This document shows, piece after piece, positions 8,849-17,445 of a DNA stretch of 64,000 bases. The DNA lies in the NCBI RefSeq assembly GCF_014280035.1, contig NZ_CP047957.1:2108001-2172000 (forward strand), written 5' to 3'. The stretch's first letter is position 1. Every line of letters begins with the position of its first letter. Made by a program: the position numbers and the translations under genes. This DNA is from Synechococcus sp. A18-25c. GTDB lineage: Bacteria; Cyanobacteriota; Cyanobacteriia; PCC-6307; Cyanobiaceae. Below the pieces are notes generated by a model that worked only from the letters and a program-made list of their open reading frames with translations, did no database searches and was not told where the DNA came from.

Positions 8849-9769
8849 TCAGACCGGAGCCACCGCTTCAAGCGACGCTGGCGTCATCTCCAACAGCGGT
8901 GTTTCGGCGTACACCTCTGCCGCATTGTTGGGACTCTCCTGTAGACGGATCTTGTGCAGATGAGCACCGATGGCCTTGATGGGAGCCGACAGACGATCGG
9001 CGATGTGAAGAGCGATGTTCTCAGCGGTGGGGACGCACTCCTCAAAGAAGGGAACATCTTTATTCAAAAAGGTGTGATCGAAAGGCTCCACCACGAGGTC
9101 ATCGACCAGACGCTGCAGCGCCGAAAGGTCGCAGACCATTCCGGTGCGAGGGTCAATAGCTCCACGGACTGTCACATCCACCAGGTAGTTGTGGCCATGA
9201 CCGTGCGGGCGGGCACATTTGCCGTAGATGCGCTCGTTCTCTTCCTGGCTCAACTCCGGGCGCGCCAGTCGGTGAGCAGCTGCGAAATGGGTGCGGATGG
9301 TGAGAAAGGCGTCCATGGGATGTCCGAGGTAGTCGGCCCAGAGGCCCGGTTGTTCGTAAAGGCGTAGGGCCGTGATCGGCAGATGCGGACTCAACCGCAT
9401 CCAGATCTGACGGACCAGTGCTTCGGTGGTGGGAAGGCATCCATCTGGACGGGATACGTCGAACTCGGGCCATGCCTCGTTCAAGAAACGGAAGTCCAGT
9501 TGTCCAGTGACCTCATTGCGGATGGCGTGCTTGACCTCAGAGAGGTTGAGCACCATGCCGTCTTCATCGAGGCCTCCGGCCATGGACACGATCAATTCGT
9601 AGTTATGACCATGTCCTGGTGCCAGAGCACAGGGGCCGAACTGTGCAGCATTGTCGTCAGCGGAGAGTTCCGGCAGCCAATAACGGTGGCTGGCACTGAA
9701 GCAAGCCCGACGTGTGATGACACAACCGCGGCCACGGCCATGCCGTGCAGTCGACTTCGTTTCAGTCAT
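8849..9769 (-). CDS. Tandem 6-pyruvoyl-tetrahydropterin synthase / QueD-family protein
   Basis: A 306-residue protein containing two complete PTPS/QueD folds. Unit 1 has zinc ligands H28, H53 and H55 (GHGHNY) and the catalytic-type C47. Unit 2 has H166, H191 and H193 (again GHGHNY) and C185. Both units keep a glutamate near the end (YEQPG; IRLQES). Family members convert dihydroneopterin triphosphate to 6-pyruvoyl-tetrahydropterin or 6-carboxytetrahydropterin, feeding tetrahydrobiopterin/cyanopterin or queuosine. Normal members are 120-150 residues, so this is a fused dimer. It is divergent from aroK across 51 bases and directly precedes a RibD-type reductase. Confidence 0.9.
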   Translation of the reverse strand: MTETKSTARHGRGRGCVITRRACFSASHRYWLPELSADDNAAQFGPCALAPGHGHNYELIVSMAGGLDEDGMVLNLSEVKHAIRNEVTGQLDFRFLNEAWPEFDVSRPDGCLPTTEALVRQIWMRLSPHLPITALRLYEQPGLWADYLGHPMDAFLTIRTHFAAAHRLARPELSQEENERIYGKCARPHGHGHNYLVDVTVRGAIDPRTGMVCDLSALQRLVDDLVVEPFDHTFLNKDVPFFEECVPTAENIALHIADRLSAPIKAIGAHLHKIRLQESPNNAAEVYAETPLLEMTPASLEAVAPV

Positions 9770-9820
9770 GTGACGGTTCGGCCAGAAGGCATCCTAATGA
9801 GCTAACGGCGAATTCGAGTC

Positions 9821-10396
9821 ATGGCCGAGATCATTCCAACCCTGCGACAACGCCTGGGGGGAAGAATCCTTTATCTCGTGGGAATGATGGGAAGCGGGAA
9901 AAGCAGCACGGGCAGGCCCCTGGCGGAAAAGCTCGGATATGGCTTTGTGGACTCGGATTCGGTGATTGCGCAGCTGGCGGGTTGCTCCATTCCTGAGATC
10001 TTTCAGCGGGATGGGGAAGCGGGGTTCCGAAAACTGGAGACCCAGGTTCTGAGCGCCATCAGCGAACATCACTCTCTGGTGGTGGCAACGGGAGGCGGCG
10101 TGGTCACCCGCTCGGAAAACAGGGGGGTCATGCATCAAGGCATCGTGATCTGGCTTGATGTGGAACGCGAGCAACTGCTGAAGCGGCTTGAAGCTGACAG
10201 CACCCCACGACCACTGCTCCAAGAAGCCGATCCCGCTCAGGCTCTCGACAGGATTCTCAACGCGAGACGTCCGCAGTACGGCGAAGCCGATCTAACCGTG
10301 GTGATCGAGGAAGAAACACCGGACGTCGTGGCTGATGGCATCCTGCAGCTGCTGCCAAACCTGATCAAAGACCCGCCCAAACAACGGCCGGAATGA
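9821..10396 (+). CDS. aroK: Shikimate kinase
   Basis: ATP-dependent phosphorylation of shikimate at O3, in the chorismate pathway to aromatic amino acids and quinones. The 191 residues carry a Walker A loop [11 protein letters not shown], the shikimate-binding [17 protein letters not shown] and VVATGGGVV, all in family order; the lid and adenine-binding parts follow. Length is slightly above the usual 170-180 because of short tails. Start ATG at 9821, divergent from the tandem PTPS gene. The convergent crr7 begins 3 bases after its stop. Confidence 0.95.
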   Translation: MAEIIPTLRQRLGGRILYLVGMMGSGKSSTGRPLAEKLGYGFVDSDSVIAQLAGCSIPEIFQRDGEAGFRKLETQVLSAISEHHSLVVATGGGVVTRSENRGVMHQGIVIWLDVEREQLLKRLEADSTPRPLLQEADPAQALDRILNARRPQYGEADLTVVIEEETPDVVADGILQLLPNLIKDPPKQRPE

Positions 10397-10399
10397 AGC

Positions 10400-10663
10400 T
10401 CAAGCGCTCGGCGGTTCCAGTCGGACCGCGTACCACTGCAGGGAAAAACCTGGCGAGACCTCCAGTTCACAGGCTGTGTCGAGAAGACGGGAGGCCGCCT
10501 GCTCCGGACTCGCGCACGCCTTCAGATCCGCCGGCCAAGGGTCCAGTCCGCGCAGACGCTGCGCCAGCCATGCCAGGGTGTCGACTGCACTGAGAAGCTG
10601 TTCCGGTTCTCCGGGCACCAGCACCACGTAGTGATCAAGCGATCGGATCAGAGGATCAGACAT
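10400..10663 (-). CDS. CRR7-family protein (chlororespiratory reduction 7)
   Basis: An 87-residue soluble protein resembling chloroplast CRR7, needed for NDH-1-type complex assembly in plants. The cyanobacterial family has the same plan: a short acidic protein with LLDTACELEVSPG and the diagnostic ending LQWYAVRLE. I choose the ATG at 10663 (MSDPLIRSLDHYVV), which matches family starts; an in-frame upstream start at 10696 is possible. With the chosen start, its ATG and that of the divergent next gene share two bases (CATG), leaving no intergenic DNA. The role in cyanobacteria is inferred from plants. Confidence 0.75.
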   Translation of the reverse strand: MSDPLIRSLDHYVVLVPGEPEQLLSAVDTLAWLAQRLRGLDPWPADLKACASPEQAASRLLDTACELEVSPGFSLQWYAVRLEPPSA

Positions 10664-11432
10664 GGTGAAACCGCTGTTGGCACTGTTACTCACCATGGTG
10701 CTGCAGCTTGCGCACGTCGACTCCGCAGCCGCCGACGATCGCGACCAGGTGTTTCTGGAGCAACGATTCAGCGACTGGCCCGAATGGACTTTGCCGGCTC
10801 CGTTGCCGAGACCCCGTGGCCGCCAGGATCTGATCTATCCCAAATGGTTTGACGGCACCTGGAAAGTGCGAAGCGAACAGCTCGATGACCGAGGTCATCC
10901 CCAAAGTGGAGATGAGCCGCTGAGCCATCACGCCCGCTTCCGGCTCAACCAACGTGGTGATCTGGTGGGCGACCGGGTGTTCAATGCCCATTCCGTTGGT
11001 GAAGCACTGCTAGGCACTCAGTTGCTCAGCGTTGAACAGGATCCTGATCAGGTGAACCGTCAGCTGGCCCGGCTGAAGGGAGATCTGATGCTGGAGACGA
11101 CCGTGATCGGTCGCAGAGAAAGCAACCCCAGAGAGGGTGCAGTCTTCTTCAGCGATGAGCTGGCACTGCAGGTGCTTCACGGCCCCGCAGCGCCTCGGAT
11201 CAGCCGCATCGAAACGCTCACCCGCTATGAACGGTGTGGTGCTGCGATTTGCGCCGATCAACGCCAGGTCAGCCATGCGGGTCCAGGCCTTGAGAGCGAT
11301 TCAACGCTTGAGGGGCGCAGCAGCCGATTTCAGCTCACCCTCACACCGTTGTCGCTGGATCCTGCTGGAGTAAGCGCTCCTCCAGCTGATCTCGCCAGTG
11401 GAACAACGACTGCAGTCTCGGGTGATCGCTGA
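10662..11432 (+). CDS. Secreted or lumenal protein resembling DUF6816
   Basis: A 256-residue protein with an N-terminal signal peptide (MVKPLLALLLTMVLQLAHVDSAAA, cleavage likely after the Ala run near residue 24). The mature part contains DLIYPKWFDGTWKV, which suggests a lipocalin-like barrel in a thylakoid-lumen or periplasmic protein conserved between cyanobacteria and plants. No catalytic motif is visible. One cysteine pair occurs late (RCGAAICADQR). Its start shares bases with the divergent crr7, and its last 92 bases overlap the convergent GST gene, both unusual even for this compact genome. The DUF assignment is from memory and uncertain. Confidence 0.6.
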   Translation: MVKPLLALLLTMVLQLAHVDSAAADDRDQVFLEQRFSDWPEWTLPAPLPRPRGRQDLIYPKWFDGTWKVRSEQLDDRGHPQSGDEPLSHHARFRLNQRGDLVGDRVFNAHSVGEALLGTQLLSVEQDPDQVNRQLARLKGDLMLETTVIGRRESNPREGAVFFSDELALQVLHGPAAPRISRIETLTRYERCGAAICADQRQVSHAGPGLESDSTLEGRSSRFQLTLTPLSLDPAGVSAPPADLASGTTTAVSGDR

Positions 11433-12075
11433 TCCCAGGAACGCCGCGGCCAGCCAGCGCAGAGCCTGCAGATGATGGGAAACGCAGAAGCGACAACTGC
11501 GCCGCCACCGACAGATCAGCGAGGCTCAAAGCATCGCCCACCAGTACTCCAGCGGCATCGATGGCATCAGCCATGGTGCAAAGGCTGCTGAGCATGGAGG
11601 CCCGCTGCTCCTGACCGAGCAAATCGCCAACACCACTTAGCCAACCACCGGGCAGCCCTGACATCACCTGACGAACAGGTGACGGCACATCGTCTGGAAG
11701 CAGCGCATCTCGAAGCAGTGGGTCATCCACTGCGGCCTGCAACAAGGCTGCACGAGCTGCTGCTGCCAGGGTCGTATCAGCCCAGTCCTCCATCAGTTCC
11801 ACCTGGGCACGCAGACGGGGCTCATCAGGAATCAGAGCAGGCACTGGCTCAAGCGTCTCGAGATAACGGCAAATGGCACTGGAATCGGCCACCACATGAT
11901 CACCGTCCACCAACACAGGCACCTGACGTTGCCCCGACAACCTGAACACCGCGATCTGACCGATGCCGGGAGTGACCTCCACCTCTCTAAAACTGAGTCC
12001 TTTGGACTGCAGCGCCATCCGCACCTTCAGACAGAAAGCCGAATGACGGAACTGATGAAGCTCCAGCATGTCCAC
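11341..12075 (-). CDS. Glutathione S-transferase family protein
   Basis: A two-domain GST-like protein of 244 residues. The thioredoxin-fold N-terminus reads LELHQFRHSAFCLKVRMAL, with S/C at the catalytic loop. It is followed by RQVPVLVDGDHVVADSSAICRYLE, containing the cis-Pro VPVL and the glutathione gamma-glutamyl contact DSSAI. The all-helical C-terminal domain runs from about residue 90. The substrate is unknown; conjugation, or dehydration or isomerisation of small molecules, is typical. Start is MDMLEL at 12075 or 12069. The 3' end overlaps the secreted protein gene by 92 bases. Confidence 0.82.
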   Translation of the reverse strand: MDMLELHQFRHSAFCLKVRMALQSKGLSFREVEVTPGIGQIAVFRLSGQRQVPVLVDGDHVVADSSAICRYLETLEPVPALIPDEPRLRAQVELMEDWADTTLAAAARAALLQAAVDDPLLRDALLPDDVPSPVRQVMSGLPGGWLSGVGDLLGQEQRASMLSSLCTMADAIDAAGVLVGDALSLADLSVAAQLSLLRFPSSAGSALAGRGVPGISDHPRLQSLFHWRDQLEERLLQQDPATTV

Positions 12076-12128
12076 GCCGGGTCAAGAGCCGGCAGAGTAG
12101 CCATCAAGTCCTGCCTCTCGCCATCGCC

Positions 12129-12335
12129 ATGCGCGATTTTTTCCTCAACGTGACGCGATACCCGCGCTATCTGATCACCTTTGGCCTCGGTGTCATCACT
12201 TCCGTCGCAGAGCCGCTGGCACGACGACGCAGCAATCCGATCACTGCCGTCGCTTTGATCGGGGCGCTGATCAGCGGCTTCCTCAGCGTGAGTTTCGTGC
12301 TGCGTGCCATGGTGTCTTCAGCACCACAACTCTGA
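12129..12335 (+). CDS. ycf33: Ycf33 (DUF751) small membrane protein
   Basis: A 68-residue protein with two predicted membrane helices (about 15-35 and 40-62), beginning [21 protein letters not shown]. This is the DUF751/Ycf33 pattern found in cyanobacteria and red-lineage plastids. Function is unknown, though studies in Synechocystis have linked family members to cyclic electron flow. The stop at 12333-12335 is one base from the rbfA ATG at 12337, so the two are almost certainly co-transcribed and translation-coupled. Confidence 0.85.
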   Translation: MRDFFLNVTRYPRYLITFGLGVITSVAEPLARRRSNPITAVALIGALISGFLSVSFVLRAMVSSAPQL

Positions 12336-12336
12336 A

Positions 12337-12759
12337 ATGGCCCCCGGACGTCGGGTTGAACGCGTGGCCGCCCTGATCCGTCGGGAGACCAGCGAACTGC
12401 TGATTAACGGCATCCGGGACGAGCGGGTGCACCAGGGCATGGTGAGCATCACCAACGTGGAGGTGAGCGGCGACCTTCAGCACTGCAAGATCTTCGTCAG
12501 TGTTTTGGCTGATGGAGAAGCCCGCAGCCAAGTGATGGACGGACTTGAGGCCGCCAGTGGTTATTTGCGCGGCGAGCTTGGCCGTCGACTACAGATGCGT
12601 CGCGCCCCCGAAGTGGTGTTTCAACTCGACCGTGGTCTTGAAAAAGGCACCTCCGTGTTGAGCCTTCTCGGTGAACTGGAGCGTGAGAGACAGATCCGAG
12701 GAGAGATTCCCGTCGGCAGTGATGACAATTCCGGACAAACCGGAAATGAACACAGCTGA
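12337..12759 (+). CDS. rbfA: Ribosome-binding factor A
   Basis: A KH-like fold protein that binds the 30S subunit and matures the 5' end of 16S rRNA. The 140 residues contain [17 protein letters not shown] at the start, [19 protein letters not shown] and [14 protein letters not shown], the standard RbfA blocks. The ATG at 12337 follows the ycf33 stop by one base; a longer frame from 12304 has no support. The C-terminal tail ([13 protein letters not shown]) is short and hydrophilic. The start of the next gene, nagZ-like, lies inside this gene. Confidence 0.94.
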   Translation: MAPGRRVERVAALIRRETSELLINGIRDERVHQGMVSITNVEVSGDLQHCKIFVSVLADGEARSQVMDGLEAASGYLRGELGRRLQMRRAPEVVFQLDRGLEKGTSVLSLLGELERERQIRGEIPVGSDDNSGQTGNEHS

Positions 12760-14362
12760 ACGCCGCCGGGCTGTCGCCCAGCTGCTGGTGGTTCGAGCCA
12801 GTGGCCATGCGAGTGACAGGCAACGGCGCTACCCCCGCTGGGAACTCAACAACGCTGCCCTGCAAGAGCTGCTGGAAGCTGGTGTGGGGGGAGTGATCCT
12901 CCTGGGGGGAAGCGCCACGGATCTCCAGCAGCGTTGCCGAAGTTTGCGCCACTGGGCTGGTCACTCCGACCTGCTGCTGTGCGCCGATGTCGAGGAAGGC
13001 GTGGGCCAGCGGTTTGAAGGCGCTTCATGGCTTGTGCCGCCCATGGCGCTGGGACGGCTGCAGACGAAAGAGCCCGACAAAGCCGTGGCTTTGGCCGAAC
13101 GCTATGGACGCATCACGGGAGAGCAGGCCAAACGCTGCGGGCTGAACTGGGTACTGGGCCCGGTCTGCGACGTCAACAGCAACCCGGCCAACCCTGTGAT
13201 CAATGTGCGGGCCTGGGGGCAGAACGCACACGGGGTCGCCGATCTAGCGGAGGCGTTTCAACGGGGCCTGCGCAGCAGCGGGGTTCTGGGATGTGCAAAA
13301 CATTTCCCCGGACACGGTGACACCGCACAGGACTCCCATCTGGAGCTGCCGGTGATCTGCCACTCCCGCGAGCGCTTGAAACAGCTGGAGCTGATTCCCT
13401 TTCAACGACTGATCGCCGCTGAGGTCGCCTCCGTGATGACGGCCCATCTGCTGGTGCCGTCCTTGGATGACCAACAACCTGCCACGCTCTCCAAGCCAGT
13501 CCTGACCGATCTGTTGCGGCAGGACCTGGGCTTCCAGGGGCTTGTGGTGACCGATGCCTTAGTCATGGAAGCCATCAGCCGACATGTGGGACCTGGAGAA
13601 GCGGCGGTGCAGGCCTTTGAAGCAGGTTCCGATCTGATCCTGATGCCTGCGGATGCCCATGCGGCGATCGATGCCATCTGTGCCGCCCTCGACAGCGGAA
13701 GGATTCCCGAATCACGCCTGCACGAATCGATGCAGAGGCGTCAGGAGGCTCTCAAGAGCTGTTCAAAGCTGGAGCCTGGAACGCCTGGCCATGCAATCGA
13801 AACCGAAGCCGACCATGCCTTGGCAATGGAGTTGGTGGAACGCTCCCTGGAAACCCAAGGTCCTTCACTTTCACCCACAGCACAGCAGGCAGGCATGAAC
13901 CTCATCCGGGTGGATGGCGTGCTGCCCTGCCCGGTGCTGCGGGCTGATTCAGCAGCGGTCACAGCGCCGGAGAGCCTTGGCTACGAAACTCGGATCTGCC
14001 ACGACAAGGGACTGTCGCCATGGGCAGATCACGGTGATCCAAACGAACCCCTGGACCTGGTGGCACTGGGAGATGGCGTGGTCTTTCTGCAGTTGTTCCT
14101 GCGCGGCAATCCCTTCCGGGGCGCTCAGGAACGCAGCGAGCCTTGGGCGGAAGCCATTGAGCAACTCCTCCGGCATGAACGCCTGGCAGGACTGATCGTT
14201 TACGGGTGTCCCTACCGCTGGGATGCACTGCGAAGCCTTTTACCAGCGTCCACACCCGCTGGTTATAGCCCCGGGCAAATGCCCGAAGCTCAGGAATGCC
14301 TGCTCACTAAGATGATGGGCACGACACCTGCACAGACTGGAATCAGGGACTTCACCGACTGA
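12722..14362 (+). CDS. Glycoside hydrolase family 3 (beta-N-acetylhexosaminidase-like)
   Basis: A 546-residue enzyme of family GH3. [16 protein letters not shown] carries the His-Asp catalytic loop typical of Nag[13 protein letters not shown] has the nucleophile Asp. [10 protein letters not shown] is the following conserved strand. NagZ removes N-acetylglucosamine from muropeptides in cell-wall recycling. Bacterial NagZ is about 340 residues; here a further ~190-residue C-terminal domain follows, as in two-domain GH3 proteins. The start is uncertain: ATG at 12722 or 12746, both overlapping rbfA, with 12746 (MNTAERRR) also plausible. Confidence 0.87.
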   Translation: MTIPDKPEMNTAERRRAVAQLLVVRASGHASDRQRRYPRWELNNAALQELLEAGVGGVILLGGSATDLQQRCRSLRHWAGHSDLLLCADVEEGVGQRFEGASWLVPPMALGRLQTKEPDKAVALAERYGRITGEQAKRCGLNWVLGPVCDVNSNPANPVINVRAWGQNAHGVADLAEAFQRGLRSSGVLGCAKHFPGHGDTAQDSHLELPVICHSRERLKQLELIPFQRLIAAEVASVMTAHLLVPSLDDQQPATLSKPVLTDLLRQDLGFQGLVVTDALVMEAISRHVGPGEAAVQAFEAGSDLILMPADAHAAIDAICAALDSGRIPESRLHESMQRRQEALKSCSKLEPGTPGHAIETEADHALAMELVERSLETQGPSLSPTAQQAGMNLIRVDGVLPCPVLRADSAAVTAPESLGYETRICHDKGLSPWADHGDPNEPLDLVALGDGVVFLQLFLRGNPFRGAQERSEPWAEAIEQLLRHERLAGLIVYGCPYRWDALRSLLPASTPAGYSPGQMPEAQECLLTKMMGTTPAQTGIRDFTD

Positions 14363-14438
14363 ACGCCGCACGACGAGTCTGTGGCAGAACGACGGGAGGA
14401 ATATCCCCTTAATCTCAGCGCCAGTGTTCAGGGCCGCC

Positions 14439-15650
14439 ATGCTCAGCCTCTCGATGATCGTGCGCGATGAAGCGACGCGGATCGAGGCCTGCCTGCGCTC
14501 CGTGCAGGACTTTGTCGATGAGATGGTCGTCGTCGACACCGGGTCCACGGACGAGACGGTGGCATTGGCGCAAGCCTGCGGAGCCCGCGTGGAGCACCTG
14601 ACATGGCCGGGTGACTTTGCACCCGCACGGAATGCAGCACTGGAACATGTGAAGGGGGATTGGGTGCTGGTGCTCGATGCCGACGAGCAGCTCCGCACAG
14701 AAGCGATTCCCAAGTTGAAAGCCCTGATGGCCCAGCCGGATGTGCTGGTGATCAATCTGCTCAGGCATGAGCTGGGTGCGGCGATGGCGCCTTACTCCAA
14801 TGTGAGCCGCCTGTTCCGAAGACATCCCCGCATTCAATGGAGCAGGCCTTATCACTCCATGATCGATGAGAGCGTCGTAGCTCTGATGAGCGACGAGCCC
14901 CAGTGGCGCATTGCCAATTGCGCCGAACCGGCACTCCTCCATGACGGCTATCGCCCCGAGCTCCTCTCGGGCACCGACAAGGCTGAGCGTCTGCGTCAAT
15001 CGATGGAACGGTGGCTGGAGGACCAACCCAGTGATCCCTATGCCTCCGCCAAACTCGGCGCCTTAGAAGTGAGTGAAGGGAATCGCGATCGAGGCATCAC
15101 GCTGCTGCGCCAAGGCTTGAAGACGCTGCCAGGAGGCGAGGCCTTCATTGCCGAGCGCTATGAACTGCTCCTCAACCTGGGCATCGCCTTGGCAGCCGAC
15201 GACCGCGATGCCGCCGTGGGCTGTTACCGAGAGGCTTTGGACTTGCCTTTGGACACGCGGCTCAGCCTTGGTGCCCGCTTGAATCTGGCAGCCCTGCTGA
15301 TGCAGCAGAACGAACTGGAGGAAGCCATCCAGCTCACGACCACCGCCTGCCAGCGCGCTCCCGAAGTCGCACTGGCCTGGTACAACCTTGGCTTGATGGA
15401 ACGGCATCGCGGCGATCTGTTGGCCGCGATCAAGGCCTACGAGCATTCGATCAACCTTGACCCTTCCCATGCTGAAAGCCATCAGAACCTGGCCGTGGCC
15501 CGTCTGATGGGTGGAGATATCGACGGTGCTCGATCCGGATTTAGTCAAGCCATTGCCGTTCTGAATGCGCAGCAGCGCCAGCAGGAAGCTGCAGCCCTGA
15601 AGGCGCAGGTCAGTGGCCTGGTGAAACTGGACGACACTCCAGGCGCATGA
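14439..15650 (+). CDS. Glycosyltransferase family 2 fused to TPR repeats
   Basis: A 403-residue protein. The N-terminal GT-A domain (about 1-200) begins MLSLSMIVRDEATRIEACL, then VVVDTGSTDETV and the nucleotide-sugar metal site VLDADEQ. From about residue 205, tetratricopeptide repeats follow, with ALAWYNLGLMERHRGDLLAA and DPSHAESHQNLAVARL as clear units. GT2-TPR proteins of this type occur in many bacteria, where the TPR may recruit an acceptor. The substrate is unknown. The start at 14439 matches the family; an upstream in-frame ATG-like start at 14424 adds only MFRAA. It overlaps hemD by 4 bases. Confidence 0.88.
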   Translation: MLSLSMIVRDEATRIEACLRSVQDFVDEMVVVDTGSTDETVALAQACGARVEHLTWPGDFAPARNAALEHVKGDWVLVLDADEQLRTEAIPKLKALMAQPDVLVINLLRHELGAAMAPYSNVSRLFRRHPRIQWSRPYHSMIDESVVALMSDEPQWRIANCAEPALLHDGYRPELLSGTDKAERLRQSMERWLEDQPSDPYASAKLGALEVSEGNRDRGITLLRQGLKTLPGGEAFIAERYELLLNLGIALAADDRDAAVGCYREALDLPLDTRLSLGARLNLAALLMQQNELEEAIQLTTTACQRAPEVALAWYNLGLMERHRGDLLAAIKAYEHSINLDPSHAESHQNLAVARLMGGDIDGARSGFSQAIAVLNAQQRQQEAAALKAQVSGLVKLDDTPGA

Positions 15651-16456
15651 CTTCCGTGCAACATCAGCCACTGCAGGGAAGCACGGTGGTGATCACGCGT
15701 GCCCAGGAGCAGCAAAGTGAGGGACGGCGGATGCTGGAATCTCTTGGCGCCAGGGTTCTTGAGCTGCCAGCCCTAGAGATCGGACCTCCAGACACCTGGG
15801 CCCCCCTCGACGATGCACTCGCCGATCTGGAAAACTTTCACTGGATGATCCTGTCCAGCGCCAATGGCGTGGATGCAGTGGAAGCACGGCTCCAGATGAC
15901 AGGTCGGTGTTTAGCCAGACGCCCTGAGAACCTCAAGATCGCAGCCGTAGGTCGCAAGACAGCCCAGCGCCTGGAAGACCTCGGCGTTCCTGCCGACTTC
16001 GTCCCACCCACGTTCGTGGCCGACAGCCTGATCGAGCATTTCCCCGTGTCGGGTTGGGGGCTGCGCATCCTCTTGCCAAGGGTTCAGAGCGGCGGGCGAA
16101 CGCTGCTCGCGGAGGCCTTCGGCGATGCCGGCTCAAGAGTGGTGGAAGTCGCGGCCTATGAATCGCGCTGCCCTGACACGATTCCAAGCGAGACACTCCA
16201 AGCCCTCGAAGCCAGGGAGGTGGATGCCATCAGTTTCAGTAGTGGGAAAACCGTGAGCCACACCGTTGCTCTCCTGACCAAGGCCATCGGTGACCAACGG
16301 ATGGCCTTGGTGTTTCAAAATCCTGCCGTGGTGTCAATCGGTCCCCAGACCAGCCAGCGCTGCATGGAGCTGCTGGGTCGTGTCGACGCAGAAGCCTCCC
16401 CCCATGACCTCGATGGGCTGGTCGAGGCGTGCGTTCAAGCCATACAGCGACGCTGA
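15647..16456 (+). CDS. hemD: Uroporphyrinogen-III synthase
   Basis: Cyclises hydroxymethylbilane to uroporphyrinogen III with inversion of ring D, leading to heme, chlorophyll, bilins and B12. The 269-residue two-domain protein has ITRAQEQQSEG at the start, DWMILSSANGVDAV-like MILSSANGVDAVE, IAAVGRKTAQRLEDLG, LLPRVQSGGRTLLAEAF and DAISFSSGKTVSH, all in family order. Sequence conservation in HemD is low, but this set is characteristic. It is preceded by, and coupled to, the GT2-TPR gene (4-base overlap). Its end overlaps the convergent small lipoprotein gene by 22 bases. Confidence 0.92.
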   Translation: MTSVQHQPLQGSTVVITRAQEQQSEGRRMLESLGARVLELPALEIGPPDTWAPLDDALADLENFHWMILSSANGVDAVEARLQMTGRCLARRPENLKIAAVGRKTAQRLEDLGVPADFVPPTFVADSLIEHFPVSGWGLRILLPRVQSGGRTLLAEAFGDAGSRVVEVAAYESRCPDTIPSETLQALEAREVDAISFSSGKTVSHTVALLTKAIGDQRMALVFQNPAVVSIGPQTSQRCMELLGRVDAEASPHDLDGLVEACVQAIQRR

Positions 16457-16989
16457 GCCTGACCCGAGACCATCACCTCGAGACATCCTCGGCGTAGATC
16501 AATGCCTTGAACACTCCAACCCGAGGGCAGAAGAGCTGCTGCATCCCCCGGGCAACGGCCACGCGGTCCAATACACACCGTCCCAGCACCCGAGGCTGTT
16601 TGAACCAGAGCGCGGAGCTCACCACCCACTTGCAACACGCCCTGAACCCTCACATCCGGTGCGGAGGTTGCATCAGCGTCAGTGGAACTCATGCTGGCTT
16701 GGCTCGATTCCAACACCCCTGCATGCGGCAGCACAGGTGCAAAGGGATCCGATCGCCCTTCCGGCACGGATGCCAGAACCTGGTCCCGACTAGGGAGAGG
16801 GGTCAATCCTGATGCTGATTCCAAGCCAGGGGATACTTCAGGTGGCACGTCGACTGCCACAACCGGAGCTGCAGCAGGGGACGGGGACTGGGAGAGATCA
16901 GGCGCAGTCGCACGACCACAAGCTGAAAGCCCCACTAGCACAAGGGGAAGGCAACGCTTCAACACGGGGAGTACCGGCGAACAGGGCAC
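16435..16989 (-). CDS. Putative lipoprotein, Pro/Ser-rich
   Basis: A 184-residue protein of unknown family. The N-terminus (KRCLPLVLVGLSACGRA) is a signal sequence with a lipobox-like LSAC, suggesting a lipid-anchored protein. A low-complexity Pro/Ala/Ser linker follows (about 30-70), then GRSDPFAPVLP, VQGVLQVGGELRALVQT and two later Cys. GRSDPF plus a small beta module is reminiscent of type IV pilus PilP-like proteins, but that resemblance is weak. It lies 6 bases upstream of nothing in particular: the SRPBCC gene precedes it on the same strand by 6 bases. Confidence 0.5.
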   Translation of the reverse strand: MPCSPVLPVLKRCLPLVLVGLSACGRATAPDLSQSPSPAAAPVVAVDVPPEVSPGLESASGLTPLPSRDQVLASVPEGRSDPFAPVLPHAGVLESSQASMSSTDADATSAPDVRVQGVLQVGGELRALVQTASGAGTVCIGPRGRCPGDAAALLPSGWSVQGIDLRRGCLEVMVSGQAQRRCMA

Positions 16990-16995
16990 AGCAAT

Positions 16996-17445
16996 TCAGG
17001 CGTGAGCGGCTCCGCCCTGTTCCACCAAGTCTCGGAAGCGATCAAGGTTGGCCTGCAGTTCTTTCGTCACAATCCCTCCAAGGATGGTCGGTTCCATCAA
17101 CGGTGCCAAGACCCCTGGGAGCTCGTAGGTCACCGTGAGCTTCACCGCTGTGCGATCAGGTTGTTCGACATAGAAGCGGACCCCTCCTTTGGTCGGAAGG
17201 CCTCCAACCGATTCCCAATGAAGCTGCTGAGCTTCCACACGCTGTGTGATTCGCGCTTTCCAGTGAAAACGGAATCCCTGCGCCGCCAGGGTCCAATCTG
17301 TGAGGTCAGGATCATCGAGAGTTTTCACCGACTCAATCCAGCGCATCCATTTGGGCATGGCTTCCAGGTCGCTCCAGACCGCCCAGACCCGATCCACCGG
17401 TGCTTTGACCTCCGTGGTCACCGAATGTTCAAGCCAACGTCCCAT
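16996..17445 (-). CDS. SRPBCC-family (START-like) protein
   Basis: A 149-residue single-domain protein of the Bet v1/polyketide cyclase fold: EVKAPVDRVWAVWSDLEAMPKWM, then alternating strands and a final long helix (KELQANLDRFRDLVEQ). The fold binds hydrophobic ligands. Its ATG overlaps the stop of crtQ by one base, so it is co-transcribed with zeta-carotene desaturase; this neighbourhood is common in picocyanobacteria and hints at carotenoid or lipid handling, but this is inference. Confidence 0.82.
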   Translation of the reverse strand: MGRWLEHSVTTEVKAPVDRVWAVWSDLEAMPKWMRWIESVKTLDDPDLTDWTLAAQGFRFHWKARITQRVEAQQLHWESVGGLPTKGGVRFYVEQPDRTAVKLTVTYELPGVLAPLMEPTILGGIVTKELQANLDRFRDLVEQGGAAHA

